The notes under the pieces: model-generated
What the model was told of the DNA's origin: nothing
The model's database searches: none
The model's input: only the letters and a program-made list of their open reading frames with translations
In this document: piece after piece, positions 1-10,977 of the stretch
How the letters are laid out: every line of letters begins with the position of its first letter
Position numbering within the stretch: position 1 is the first letter of the stretch
Assembly (NCBI RefSeq): GCF_030272615.1
Contig: NC_081409.1
Coordinates: forward strand, 19,160,260-19,224,259
DNA length: 64,000 nucleotides
Reading direction: 5' to 3'
Origin: Cryptomeria japonica
Taxonomy: Eukaryota > Streptophyta > Pinopsida > Cupressales > Cupressaceae
Position numbers and translations under genes: made by a program

Positions 1-338
1 TTACATTCCAAACCGCAAATTACCAATCATCACGAGTCATCCGCTTCAAGTAAAACATCTCTTTGCAGATACCGGTTAAAGTTCTATTTCACAGTCTTTT
101 GTATATTGTCGGTAAACCCTATCTCCGGTAGACTAAATCACTTAGATGACAAACCAAACATCAGATGACATCATTAATTATCAGTTGCCATCAATGACAA
201 CACAACTAACTAATCAAGACATCTAATCACAAAATCTCAATCTCTTCATCACAAATAGTCTTCTATCCTCTACCGGTTTAGTCAAAAGTTTTCAACTGCA
301 TCACCTCATATGCATTAGTTATGCCAATCATGCCAACA
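1..338 (-). mobile_element. LTR fragment, minus orientation, cut by window edge
   Basis: Read on the minus strand, this begins at 338 with TGTTGGCATGATTGGC, the TGTTGG start shared by the Copia LTRs elsewhere in the window, and carries the recurring phrase 'gttgtcattgatggcaac'. The other end lies outside the window. The junction at 338/339 falls just upstream of the Copia RNase H remnant on the + strand, so this is probably an insertion into that older element. Whether it is a solo LTR or part of a full element cannot be seen. Confidence 0.55.
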
Positions 339-369
339 GTAATTCTACTGGACCTCGGCATTCCTTGAG

Positions 370-794
370 TATTCATGGGTAAGTAGACTTTGATTGGGAA
401 GGTGACATTGATAGTAGAAGATCCACCAATGGATATGTGTTCATGATGTTTGGTGGTGCAATAAGTTGGATGAGCAAGCGGCAAGTTGTAGTCACTTTAT
501 CCACAACTAAAGCAGAGTACATGGCATCTACTCATGCTTGCAAAGAAGCCATTTGGCTAAAGAGATTGTGCTTGGATATTGGTTTTGATGCAGGACATAT
601 TATTATCTATTGTGACAGCTAGAGTTCTATTTGTTTACCGAAGAATCCTACTTTCCATGCCAAACACAAAGCATATTGATGTACAATTTCATTTTGTTCA
701 TGATATCGTAGAAGATGGAAAGGTGAAGCTAGAGAAAATTGATACTTTGGTTAATGTTGCAGATGCACTAACGAAGCTAATGAGCACCCAATGA
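370..794 (+). pseudogene. pol: Copia RNase H domain remnant (end of pol)
   Basis: The conceptual translation matches the C-terminal RNase H of Ty1/Copia polyproteins: a D-W[13 protein letters not shown] stretch (about 392-431), then S-W-M-S-K-R-Q, T-K-A-E-Y-M-A (the usual A-E-A-E-Y motif), W-L-K-R-L and C-D-S (614-622). The frame is broken by a TAG at 620-622, where C-D-S-Q-S is expected, and by a frameshift near 665. It then resumes as K-H-I-D-V-Q-F-H-F and ends at 792-794 with N-V-A-D-A-L-T-K, the normal Copia end. The PPT and LTR follow directly. The upstream pol lies outside the window or is displaced by the minus-oriented LTR at 1-338. Not functional. Confidence 0.85.
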
Positions 795-886
795 GCACTG
801 AGAAGTTCAGATGGTGTGCTAGTTCTATGGGTCTTGGGGCCTTGAGCAAATGACAGAGTGTTTTTTACTCTTGACAAGTCTTTGAC

Positions 887-897
887 AAGTGGGAGAA
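887..897 (+). other. Polypurine tract of the 5'-truncated Copia element
   Basis: AAGTGGGAGAA directly precedes the TGTTGGGATT LTR start, about 90 bp after the pol stop. This is the normal position for the plus-strand primer in plant Copia elements. Confidence 0.7.
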
Positions 898-1711
898 TGT
901 TGGGATTAAGGTGTCTCAACCTTAGAGTCCAAACATGCTAATTTAATTATTTATTTTATTTTTCACTCCACTTTGGAAGTCCTAAATTTTATGGAACTAG
1001 TGTCATAGGTTGCTATGTGGAGACTATGACAAATTTCTATTATGACTATGATGGTTTCTAGTTCAGTGGAAGAGTCATAGAGAGTTATATTTTGGCACTC
1101 TACATTTATGGTTTGAGTTCACTTTTGACAAGTGGTGTGAGGTAAGGAAGGCACCTATTTGGTCATGGTAACTTCTATGTTGTATTTACATTACATTTCA
1201 TAAGACGACCATTATGGAAGAGATAGGTGATGTTGCTTTGGAAGTTGCTATGTGCAATGTGTCATTAGATTAGCAAGGTGTTGCTTGTGATACAACTTAC
1301 CTCATGGGCTTTGAAGATGGTTTTGGAAACCATGGGCACATACCTCTTTGTGATGAGCTCTATTAATATGTTGATGCCTTAGTTGTTTTGTAAGAGATGG
1401 GTTGATTATTTCTAAGGCGTTGTTATGCTGTCAGAATTGTTTTTGAAATCTTTGTTGTAGCTACTCTTAAAGAGCATTGGTTGTGTGCATTGTATTGTAA
1501 CTGTTGTTGTTGTTGATAACACAATTGAATTTGGCTTTTGGAGTGTGGTTTTTTTTCTCGAAAGGGTTTTCTTACTTATATCTAGTGTTGTAGTTTTATT
1601 TGTCAAATCTGATTTTATATGTGTTTATCTAATTTGCAATAGTTTAAGAGTTTGTAAGAAATTTCTACATCACCTCTCGTTAGATTTAGCATTTGGAAGC
1701 GTTATTCCACA
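898..1711 (+). mobile_element. 3' LTR of the Copia element at the left edge
   Basis: Starts TGTTGGGATT immediately after the PPT. The end at 1711 (TTATTCCACA) is chosen because it is the approximate inverted complement of the start (AATCCCAACA). No second LTR of this family lies in the window to fix the right border, so the end may be off. Nothing coding was seen inside. Confidence 0.6.
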
Positions 1712-2853
1712 CTTAGACTTCCTTTCAATATTAATATAATTGATTATCTAATTAATTTAAAACTACGACTATTAACACAAACATAACCAAAGTCATCTAA
1801 ATTTGGTCCACAAAATTCTTTATTATAACCTCATTAAATTAAACCAATAAAAAAAATGCAAACATTATAATCTTACTAGGATTTAATACTTGTTAATTAT
1901 TAGATATTTATTAGTCAAATAAAAAGTTACGTTGAAAAATGTCTGGAAGGATAAATCAATATGATAAATCTTCCCATATTCAGAAAGAGCCAATAATGTT
2001 TATTTGAACAATTTTAAACCATCTTTTGGAAATTATTTTTCCCCGAGAAAGCCATCTCGAAACAATTGATAATCTTCCTTTGTATAGACAGGTCATCGTA
2101 TTTAGCTGAACAGACTTGAGTCATTCTTACGATGATTTTTCACTCAAACAAGCCACATCGAAGCAAATTCTATTTTTTTTTTCAAGGTTCATGAAAATTT
2201 GACCGACATGTGAATAAGAATTTGTTTTTATCTGTTTTACAAACAAGTAATCTCTGCTAATTCAATGGTAGGTGCTTCAAATATAATCTAGAAAAGAAAA
2301 CACTGTTTTGGTTTACCTCTTAGTCAATTGATTATTCCTGAAAAGAGTGTTGTCATCAGAACAGGTAGTTTGCCAAACTAAGTGAAAAATACATTTGAAG
2401 CATGGTTAAATACTTCCCTGGACATAAGGATTGAAAAAAACACACTACTGTCGGACATCAGAACAGGTAGTTTGCCAAACTAAGTGAAAAATACATTTGA
2501 AGCATGGTTAAATACTTCCCTGGACATAAGGATTGAAAAAAACACACTACTGTCGGACAAGTCGTTCCTGATTTAGCCAGAAACACACTAATGTCGTAAA
2601 AAATATATTCCTGGTTTACCTAGAGAAACAGGCAAACCTCATGCTCACAGCATTGTATTTCAATCATGTTAAGTCCAACATTTCAGCAGGTTGGTAGAGA
2701 GATAGATAAAATACAGATGCACTACTTTCCAGATGGCCAAACCAATGTCACAAGACCACCATGTTTCAACTTGCTCAATGTTATGCACAATATAGACTGT
2801 TCCGACATTAGATTTTCACAATCTATTATTCTGATGATTTGCTGTTTCTGGAT
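1712..2853. other. Intergenic stretch upstream of the lactone oxidase gene
   Basis: AT-rich sequence without a recognisable gene. It probably includes the distal promoter of the lactone oxidase gene. The only structure seen is the 102-bp tandem duplication at 2354-2557. The longest open stretch here, about 65 codons near 2666, has no recognisable motif. Confidence 0.5.
2354..2557. repeat. 102-bp tandem duplication
   Basis: Two head-to-tail copies (2354-2455 and 2456-2557), essentially identical by eye, each starting CATCAGAACAGG and ending ACTACTGTCGGA. The junction is seamless, which suggests a recent local duplication rather than a mobile element. It lies 0.5-0.7 kb upstream of the lactone oxidase start codon. 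Confidence 0.9.
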
Positions 2854-3073
2854 TCAATTGTGAGAGAGTTTTGACATCAATATTTCAGATCACAACCTGT
2901 GATCCATCAAATCAAACATAAAAGTCTTCTTCTACCTTATCATGGATTCTATACGGAGAGATGTCAATTGTAAGAGAGTTTTGACATCAATATTTCAGAT
3001 CACACCCTGTGATCCATCAAATCAAACATAAAAGTCTTCTTCTACCTTATCATGGATTCTATACGGAGAGATG
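2854..3073 (+). repeat. 110-bp tandem duplication spanning the start codon
   Basis: Copies at 2854-2963 and 2964-3073 are nearly identical; the visible differences are GTGAGAG/GTAAGAG and CACAACC/CACACCC. Each contains the proximal leader plus ATGGATTCTATACGGAG, so the start codon and first seven codons of the lactone oxidase gene exist twice. Only the second copy continues into the coding frame. Confidence 0.92.
2942..3031 (+). other. Candidate upstream ORF made by the leader duplication
   Basis: The first copy of the duplicated start codon opens a 29-codon frame. It begins M-D-S-I-R-R-D like the real protein, then runs into the duplicated leader and stops at TAA 3029-3031, 20 nt before the true ATG at 3052. 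If transcription starts upstream of 2942, scanning ribosomes would meet this ATG, in the same context as the real one, first. The transcription start cannot be read from the sequence, so translation of this uORF is uncertain. Confidence 0.55.
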
Positions 3074-6000
3074 TCTTTTGGGTTGTGGCAGTTTTATGCT
3101 ATGTTATGATTCTGTGCAGGGTAAGGAATGTAAGATGTAGTCCACCTGGTTCTGTAGTTGAGTGTTCCAGTGCGTCGAACAACTGCACAGTTCAAAATGG
3201 GTATGGTGTTTTTCCTGATAGAACAATCTGCAAGGCTGCACAAGTTGTTTTTCCTTCAACAGAAGATGAGCTCTTAGCCTCTGTTGCAATGGCTGTTGTG
3301 AAGAAGCAGAAGATGAGGGTGGTAACAAGGTATTCTCACAGTATTCCTAAGCTCGTTTGCCCTGGAGGAGACTCTGGTTTGGTCATAAGTACCAGAGATT
3401 TAGATCATGTTGTTTCTGTTGACACTTCTGCCATGAGAATGAGCTTTGAAAGTGGGGTGCCACTGAGAAAGCTTGTGGATGAAGCTGCCAAAGCAGGCCT
3501 TGCTTTGCCACATTGTCCTTTTTGGGAGGGTGTGACAGTTGGAGGCATGTTAGGCACTGGGGCTCATGGCAGCTCTCTGTTTGGGAAAGGCAGTGCAGTT
3601 CATGAATATGTTGTGGGGATGAGATTGGTAGTCCCTGCTTCTCAAGAAGAAGGATATGCTAAAGTCATCCTGCTTACAGAGGATGATGAGGATCTCAATG
3701 CTGCTAAAGTTTCTCTTGGGGTTCTTGGAGTGACATCTCAGGTGAAAATCTTTTCCTAGTAGGAAATCTAAGTAATTGAAATTTGAAAGAAAAAAGTCAC
3801 TAAGATTTGCTCTATATAGACGCTCTGAGCAGAACTTTTTCTTGGAACACAACTTCAATCTAAGAGAATTGCATAACTCTCTGTCAGCACCTACTTGTTG
3901 CTTGCTTCTGTCTTTGAACTATGTTTTCAATCAAATAACTTTATTGCTTTATCAGATTGAAGAGGTTTAACGTAGGATGCCATATATATTAAACATAGCC
4001 TTATTTATCTTCACCAATCTTATCTTTCCTGCAAGATCGTTTGAGCTTACTTTTCAGAATCTTCACTAGTTAAAGTTACTAAAATATATTGGGAGTATGT
4101 TGGATATTTTTAATCCGCTGAGGTATCCGCTGAGGTTATTAGTCATTGAAAACATTTGATTTTTTAAGGAAGTTTGTTTTTTTGTTTTATGGTAAGTATT
4201 AATGAATTTTTTTAGGAAGAATTTTGGTAATGTATTGTGTTTAGTTAAATTTTTATGTAATAGTAAAGAAGTTTTTAATTTAAAAATTTTACACTTAATT
4301 TCCAATTTTGTATGTTGTAATTTTATTATACAAGTTGAACTACAAGTTAGATGAAGGAAGATTTAACTAATAAACCAAACAATTTTTTTTACAAGTTAAA
4401 GTAAAAATAGATTTGATGAAAATCTTTTTCAATAATCTTAAAATATATTATTAGTAGTTTATGCAGGCTTCAATTTAATATTATTTATCACTTCTAATAT
4501 TATTAAAACTATTAATTTAATAATATTATTAAAAACTATTAATTTAATAATATTATTAAAAACTATTAATTTAATAATATTATTAAAAACTATTAATTTA
4601 TTTTACTTAAATTATATATATTTATTAAATTTAAATTAACTTTTACTACAAAACTTAAAAGATAAAAAAAATATTTAAAAAGAAAAAATCGACTATTTAT
4701 GTTGGTATTATGGTTCCATTTTTCTTTTAGATTATTTCCTAACCTAGAAACTGACATCATCATTGAACTGTACTTTTTGATTTAGTCATTTCCTATTTTT
4801 ATAGAAACCTGATAATAGGATAACCCACTGAGTGAATTAATACTAAAACAGTAAAAATCACGAGGTAACAATTTCAAAAACAAATTAACATTTTCTCAAT
4901 TGAATGATCAGGTCCCACCTCCTTTTTTTCCCCTGTTTCTGTTCTTTTCGTACAACTCCCACTCATTATAATTGTGTTTTGATGTTTTGATCCAGCTGGT
5001 GTCCTGTTTGAACTTTCCAACAGTAAATATTTCCACCATCTTTTACGAATATATATAACACTAGTTATTAAAAACAAATTTCCAGATTCGACTGCTCTAC
5101 AATTAGTAACATGCTGGCGAGTCAGGAGGTGATTCGAACTTGAGCACTGTACCACATCCTTTCTTATTAAATCTTTGGCCATACAGAAGGTCCGACAAGA
5201 TTCCCTGAACTTCAATTTCAAAGTTCCCTCCACAGTGACCTTCATTTAACTTCAAAGCTCTTGCTGGAGACAAATTTTAAATGATTTTCTTAAAGTATGC
5301 TCTGCTCTGATACAGGTCACACTTCAACTGCAGCCATTGTTCAAGAGGTCCATTACAAATCTTGAGAAAGGTGATCTAGACGTAGAAAATATGGTACTCA
5401 CATTTGGCTTGCAGCATGAATTTGGAGGTATATCATGGTATCCTTCACAGGGAAAGGCAGTATACAGAGTAGATGACAGAGTTCCTATGACTGTACCAGG
5501 AAACGGAATAAATGACTTCACTGGATTCCAACCATTCTTCACTTCCCTTCTACGCACAATACGTGAAACAGGTACTCAAATATTCACAATACTAATTTAG
5601 AGAGAAAATGTATTGGTCCTACTAAATTAATACATAAATGATGGATCTTGGAACAAAATAGCATATAAACATGCCATGTCCTGCAAAAAAAAAACATATT
5701 CAAAATAAATCATTATATATTTTTATTGTTGTGGGTTGTTATTTTTTCTTCAGTTCATGTGATATCTATAAGTTGATGGTCATATAGATGCTGATAATCA
5801 CATGTTTGGAGATTCTGATAGGACAATTACCATAGGCACTGAGCCAATCTATTCTGAGAGTAAGCTCCACAGTAGCCAGAGATAGCATTGCCTATAAGAG
5901 GTAGCAATATCAAAACCAAGGATAAGATAGCAACATATGCACAATTGTAATGCTTTTCGTACATGGTGGAGATACTAGCATGGCAGTTGGGAGAATCATT

Positions 6001-7984
6001 CCAAGTACATAATGGCTACAAGCTCAACCAACACTCTTTGCCAGAACCCATTCTTACCATGAGATCTACTAGTGGCTACTAATCTTCGGGTGTTAGAAAA
6101 AGGCAATATAAAATGCCAGGGATAATATCTACATATATGGGTACATGGATCATCTTTTTCTGTATATGTTAAATGTACTAGTAAGCCAGTGAGTTGGCTG
6201 ACCTACACACTGCATAGGCATTAGCTTGACAAAAAACTCTTTGAACCAATCTACTGTTTGTTAAATTTTTTAATAGATTAGTTAATAGTAGAATTAAGGA
6301 TCACCTATTTGTTACTGGGTGTTATACCGTGTTCGGTTTATCTGGTGACCAGTCCATCTATAGTTCAGGTAGCTCATTTATCACCTTCTACGCCCCACTG
6401 TAAGTATTCAGGGCTCTTAGTCTGGCCTGGTTCTGCTAACAAAAAAACTCTTTGAACCATTCTATTCTTTGTTAATTTTTTTGGATCACCTCTTTGTGTG
6501 TTCTAATACTGTTTCCAGGTTATTTGATAACCAGTCCATCTATAGTTCAGGTGGACCAATAAAGAGTCAAACCCAGGATCAACCATTTCACTATTAAAAT
6601 ACTCTACCACTGAGCTACCAGTCCGCTCAGTCCACTTATTGACCTGTAATTCTTTGTCCAACACTCTTACCATCAAATGCCCAGATAATAGAAATGTGAA
6701 ATACTAATCTATTATATTAGATGTCTTATAAGCTCAACCAACACTATATAAACTAATATATTCTCACTAATAGTTCCACGACACAAGAAAAAGATCACCA
6801 TAAGCTCAACCACAAGAATAGATACATATACAAGCACAAATTGAAATTTTTTTCTCCAAAAATGGTTAAGATATTATGGAACAATCCAGCCAATTTTAGG
6901 GATAGCAGTATTCCATCCCAAAGATAGCATCCCAAGGTTCCAATCTGACCACCCACTGCTCAATAATGGAGAAGTCTATTCAACCAATTATTTAGCAAGT
7001 TATATAAAGAAAAAAGATGCATCTGAAAATGTGTGAAAGTTTTTTTTTTCCTTTATGGTTCATTGGCAGTCTTCTTATCTCTTCCAAGCTATCTGTACGA
7101 ATAATTCCTGTCTTTATTTCTTGCCCACAATTTACAACTAAAAACTATTTGGTGTTCCAAATTTGACAGAAGAAACAGAAGAAGAAACCAGTTGTGTAGA
7201 CTGCTTGTGTGTCTTCTCAGAACTACAGGTAGCTGTAATCCTTGGACTTGGAAGAGGGCTCAAGAACATTGGCGAGCATTTTCTTGGGTATCCAGTAATA
7301 GGCTTCCAAGACAAAATGCAGACTTCTGGATCATGCCTTGCTAGCCCCGAGGATAAGCTATTAACAGCTTGCCCATGGGATCCTAGAGTAAAAGGCCAAT
7401 TCTTCCACCAGATTGGGGTTTCTATAGGCCTATCTCGGATTAGAGACTTTCTTCTTGACGTCAAAAACCTTAGAGACATGGATCCTAAAAGCTTCTGCGG
7501 GGTGGAACTCTACGATGGTATCCTAATTCGTTATGTGAAGGCTTCAAGTGCTTACCTTGGCAAAGAAGAAGATTCCGTAGATATGGACATCACATTTTAC
7601 AGATCGCATAACCCAAATATTCCTGCCCTGTACACTGATGTTATACAAGAGATTGAGCAGATGGCGTTTTTCAAATATCGAGGAGTGCCCCACTGGGGCA
7701 AGAACAGGAATGTTGCTTTTGTGGGTGCAATCCAAAAACAAAGAAAAGCGGAAGAGTTTAGGATGGTTATGAAAAAATATGATGCAGAGGGTTTTTTTTC
7801 AAATGAATGGACGGACGCTGTATTGGGTATAAGAAATCAAGATATTGTGATTTATAAAGATGGGTGTGCTTTGGAAGGACTCTGTGTGTGTTCAGAGGAT
7901 GCTCATTGTGCTCCTCAATATGGGTATTTGTGCACATCTGGAAGAGTTTTCACAGATGCAAGGGTTTGCAGGAAACAAGATTGA
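3052..7984 (+). CDS. GulLO: L-gulono-1,4-lactone oxidase-like FAD enzyme (three exons)
   Basis: Exons 3052-3741, 5316-5571 and 7170-7984 join in frame to 586 codons plus TGA. Both introns have GT..AG ends (CAG/gtgaaa...acag/GTC; ACAG/gtactc...gacag/AA). The product matches the plant GulLO family, secreted FAD lactone oxidases that can make ascorbate from L-gulonolactone. Residues about 8-28 form a hydrophobic signal peptide. The PCMH-type FAD domain covers roughly 50-230, with R-Y-S-H-S-I-P near 98 and G-T-G-A-H-G-S-S at 168-175. The D-arabinono-lactone oxidase C-terminal domain fills exon 3, with G-Y-P-V-I-G-F-Q-D, A-C-P-W-D-P-R, the H-W-G-K-N motif at about 490-494, and a Cys-rich tail (C-A-L-E-G-L-C-x-C-S-E-D). 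Length is normal for the family and I see no break. The start is the first Met before the signal peptide; a duplicate ATG lies 110 bp upstream. It is the only intact host gene seen. Substrate preference cannot be deduced. Confidence 0.92.
3742..5315 (+). other. Intron 1 of the lactone oxidase gene
   Basis: 1574 bp, phase 0, CAG/gtgaaaat to gatacag/GTCACA. Very AT-rich, with the 27-bp minisatellite at about 4496-4600. Near 5124-5160 the minus strand has a B-box-like GTTCGAATCACC, which may come from a SINE, but no full tRNA-like head was found. No other gene seen. Confidence 0.85.
4496..4600. repeat. AT-only minisatellite, about 27-bp unit, nearly four copies
   Basis: The unit AAACTATTAATTTAATAATA (first 20 bases shown) repeats almost perfectly with a 26-27 bp period. 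It contains only A and T apart from one C per unit. It lies inside intron 1 and shows no coding capacity. Confidence 0.85.
5572..7169 (+). other. Intron 2 of the lactone oxidase gene
   Basis: 1598 bp, phase 1 (exon 2 ends ACA-G, exon 3 supplies AA for a Glu codon). Holds the SINE-like sequence near 6470-6632 and a related diverged stretch at about 6240-6440. A T-rich tract (about 7040-7052) lies before the acceptor. No other gene seen. Confidence 0.85.
6470..6632 (-). mobile_element. tRNA-derived SINE-like sequence
   Basis: Read on the minus strand from about 6630: GGTAGCTCAGTGGTAGAGT is a good RNA polymerase III A box (+ strand about 6601-6619), and GGGTTTGACTC about 30 nt later resembles a B box (+ strand about 6563-6574). 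This is the layout of a tRNA-derived SINE head. The tail phrase 'ctatagatggactggt' recurs in the adjacent stretch at 6340-6370, suggesting a second diverged copy. The ends and target duplications were not resolved. Confidence 0.5.
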
Positions 7985-8240
7985 GAGGGAGTAAATTTGA
8001 ATATAATTGCATTGTTTTTGTATGACAGAAAAGTGATAATAGTGTCAAATTCTTGAAGAGAGGGGTCATAGTTGTATGGGGTCCAATAGTCATTATACCA
8101 ATTGTGCTAATAATATTCCGTCTTGCCATGTATTTATACTATATATTGTAAATAAATAATCTACATGTAAATAATATCCAGTTTTGCCACATATTTATAC
8201 TATATAGTGTAAATAAATAATTCACATGTAAATAAAAAAA
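7985..8240 (+). other. 3' flank of the lactone oxidase gene with 61-bp tandem repeat
   Basis: After the stop codon there is an AT-rich 3' UTR-like stretch. Two imperfect 61-bp copies (8109-8169 and 8170-8230) each contain TGTAAATAAATAAT, so AATAAA-type polyadenylation signals are duplicated. The duplication may provide alternative 3' ends. The actual cleavage site is unknown. Confidence 0.6.
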
Positions 8241-9011
8241 TTGTCAAATGTTATCAAAATAGACCAATACTTGAACATAAGAGAACCTATAAATGTTATA
8301 TAAAAAAGGCATAAATACATTAATTAACAAGTGAAATAGATCATTTTTTGTTTCAAATAAAATATCATAGCTATCCACTATAAGTGCGTCATTTATAAAA
8401 TAAGATACTCACTTAAACAAGTATTGTTATCATAGTGAAAAAATATTATTCTTATGCGTACAACTATTGGGGTAGCGATGTATATGCATTGAAGTATTTC
8501 ATATTAATAATTTGTCTCATCACAAATATAAAAGGTGAACACAATAAATACCTTGTTTTTCTCCATGAAATGTGACGGATTGTCCAAAGATTTAAGTGTT
8601 CAACAATTGGTCCCTTTGTATTCATATAAGTTCTATTTTATATGATAATATGTTGCTTTTATAACAACAGATATATTTTTGTGTTCAACTACTGGTCCTT
8701 TGGTGTTGGATATAAGAGTTAGAAATAACACACATTTATGATTACTAATAAGTATTTGGTTCATTTAAGTTTCATATAAGTTATATTTTATATAAAAATG
8801 TGATATTATATTAATTACAAATGATATTTTTTTATTCAACAACTAGGGATTTTTAGATTAAGTTTTGGTCAAATCTTTAAAAAGTCATTACTTGGACACT
8901 TCGCACTAGATGTGTTATTTTGATGACTTGCATGATGAGTCTTGCCTTCAAACCTTAGTTGTAGATAGTTAAGTGTCCATATTACATTTTAAAAAAAAAC
9001 GGAGGTCTTAC
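8241..9011. other. AT-rich intergenic DNA
   Basis: No ORF with recognisable motifs and no RNA gene seen. Phrases such as 'caactattgg/caacaattggtcc' recur with 100-200 bp spacing, hinting at old degenerate repeats. It ends where the 5' LTR of element A begins. Confidence 0.5.
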
Positions 9012-9976
9012 TATTGGCAATTGACACTCATCTGGTGACTTCCAATGCTTGATTCATGGTTTAGGGTTGTCATTGATGGCAACTCTTCTTGTAGATTCGA
9101 TCCAGTGGTCGCGATTTCTCTTATCCGGAAGTAGGAGTTAACTGGTAGCCAGTCAACTGGTAAATCAGGGTTATTCCAGTGCAGTTTTGGTCCAAAAATA
9201 TTTCTGGTGATTGTGGTGATTGATTTTATGATCTCGGTGAATGGGAAGATCCTTAGGAAGTGTGTGATTATACTCTTTTGGTCCGGTGCTATTTTTTGTT
9301 AGAGATTGAAACCAACATATGACTACTCATTACACTTTTGATAGCCGACTTGGAGGAGATTATTTTTGATAAGACAGGATATATAAGATTGAATTGGCGA
9401 TTGGTTTTCGGGGTATTATTGTTGTGGTGATCTGTTTTGGTGCGATTGAGCGCAGTTTCACGTGCGCATTTGATTCACAGATAATCTGGTAGCTGACAGA
9501 GATAGAAATAGAGTATTTGTAGAGCGAGTACATTTAGAGATCTAGTGCTTAAGAGGAACTCATTCATGCATTGGCAGATGCTACTTCAAAGTTCATTTCA
9601 CTTTATTTCATTATTGTAATCAAACTGTAAGTCAGTGAGACTTCCCTAAGGGTTGTAGCCTTCCGGGCAATTATATTTTAGCAGTGAGCTCTAAGCAATG
9701 AGCTTGAATGCGAGTACATTCTCCATCTATGTAATATTTATGTACTTCTGGCCATAGTATATGAATATTGTGGGTTTCAGCCCCACTATGGCTTTTCCCT
9801 TTCCAAGTTTCCAAGTAAAAAATTTCGGTGTTGTGGATTTGTGGTTTATTTATTGCTTGTTTATGTTCTTTACTGTTATACATTGCTAACCAGTGGATAA
9901 AGAATAAGTTTGTGAATTTGAATTCCGGCAAAACGTTGATTCCTCCCCCCCCTCTCAGTGTTCCTTGACTTGAACA
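9012..9976 (+). mobile_element. 5' LTR of element A
   Basis: Begins TATTGGCAATTGACACTC (TGTTGG in sister LTRs) and ends CTTGAACA before the PBS. Contains 'cagtgagctct' near 9683, 'gaatattgtgggtttcagcccc' type sequence near 9766, and a C-rich CCCCCCCCTCTCAGTG at about 9944-9960, the downstream hallmarks shared with E, B and C. Confidence 0.85.
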
Positions 9977-9991
9977 ATTGGTATCAGAGCC
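9977..9991 (+). other. Primer binding site of element A
   Basis: ATTGGTATCAGAGCC directly follows the LTR. TGGTATCAGAGC complements the 3' end of plant initiator tRNA-Met, the usual primer of Copia elements. Confidence 0.85.
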
Positions 9992-10107
9992 TAGTACTTG
10001 TGAAGAAGCCTAACCGCTTGAGGAAGGTCTGGGAGATTGATTCAATGGATTCCAGTTTTCAGAGACAACTCAGTGTGGCACTTGATGATCTTGATGCAAC
10101 TAGAAAT

Positions 10108-10906
10108 TGTTAGCAAATGAACACTCCAATGAGAAATTGTAGGTGATTGAAGGTTTTGTCATTGATGGCAACCTTGCAATCATATGATACCGACAAGACA
10201 GAATACCAGCACCGGAAACGACAAACTCTACACCGGCACATAGAACACTGACAGTGAAAGGAAGGATACCGGCACCCTGGCCGACATGAATTTTGTTTAT
10301 AATGTATTTTGTAATTAATTGTAAAATCATTGTAAGCTGACATGGCAAGTTGTAAAATGACTCATATATGTATGAGATCATTGCAAAACATTTTGTAATA
10401 AGGAGATAGGCGAAATTATGCAGACCTATTATGTGAATTATAGGTTAAGGGTTTATGTATGTAGTAGAGCTTAAACCGGTACTGGATCTAGCATAGCAGA
10501 TGCTAATCTGAAGCAGTACAAGACATTGGATTAATATAATCCATTTTTGTAAGTCAGTGCGACTTCGTTTGTAATTGAGCAGTGAGCTCTAGGCACTTGG
10601 CCTTCCTGCATGTGCAGGCCCCATATTGTAAGAGTAATATTCCCTTATTGGCCAGTAAGCGAATATTGTGGGTCACAAATCCCACCGAGATTTTTCCCAC
10701 ACCGGGTTTCCTCATTAAAATACTGTGTTATGGTGTGCTTCTCATGTGGTTACTGTTATTCTTGCTTGCTGCATTATTTTTGGTTTACCGGTACACAATT
10801 TTAATATACTTTTCATGTTTTAAGTCAAGTAAATTTATTAACTGGTTAGATACTGATTCACACCTCCCCCCCCCCCCCCCTCTCAGTATCTTTGGGAATC
10901 CTAACA
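10108..10906 (+). mobile_element. 5' LTR of element B
   Basis: TGTTAGCAAATGAACACTCC to AATCCTAACA. Contains GCAGTGAGCTCTAGG at about 10580-10594, the GGCCTTCCTGCATGTGCAGG palindrome-like phrase near 10599-10618 (also in family C) and a C run of about 18 just before TCTCAGTATC. The shorter C run in the 3' LTR explains part of the 14-bp length difference. Confidence 0.88.
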
Positions 10907-10921
10907 ATTGGTATCAGAACC
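10907..10921 (+). other. Primer binding site of element B
   Basis: ATTGGTATCAGAACC directly after the LTR; it matches the initiator tRNA-Met complement with one change (GAGC to GAAC). Confidence 0.8.
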
Positions 10922-10977
10922 AGGTTCTCTATTTTGAAAAGCCTAACAGCTTGAGGAAGATCTTGTCACCAGTAGAG

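Noticed and set aside
1485-1739. 84-codon frame in the left LTR
   Set aside because: Composition is driven by T-rich LTR sequence; no motif and no start context.
2354-2557. Tandem duplication as a CRISPR-like or satellite array
   Set aside because: Only two contiguous copies without spacers; a simple local duplication in a plant genome.
5100-5170. tRNA-like B box (GTTCGAATCACC) on the minus strand of intron 1
   Set aside because: Only a B box is convincing; no A box at the right spacing and no acceptor-stem pairing, so no tRNA gene is claimed.
10582-10977. N-terminal extension of the B gag ORF into the LTR
   Set aside because: This open stretch lies across LTR U5 and the PBS; protein similarity to sister gags starts only at about the ATG at 10978.
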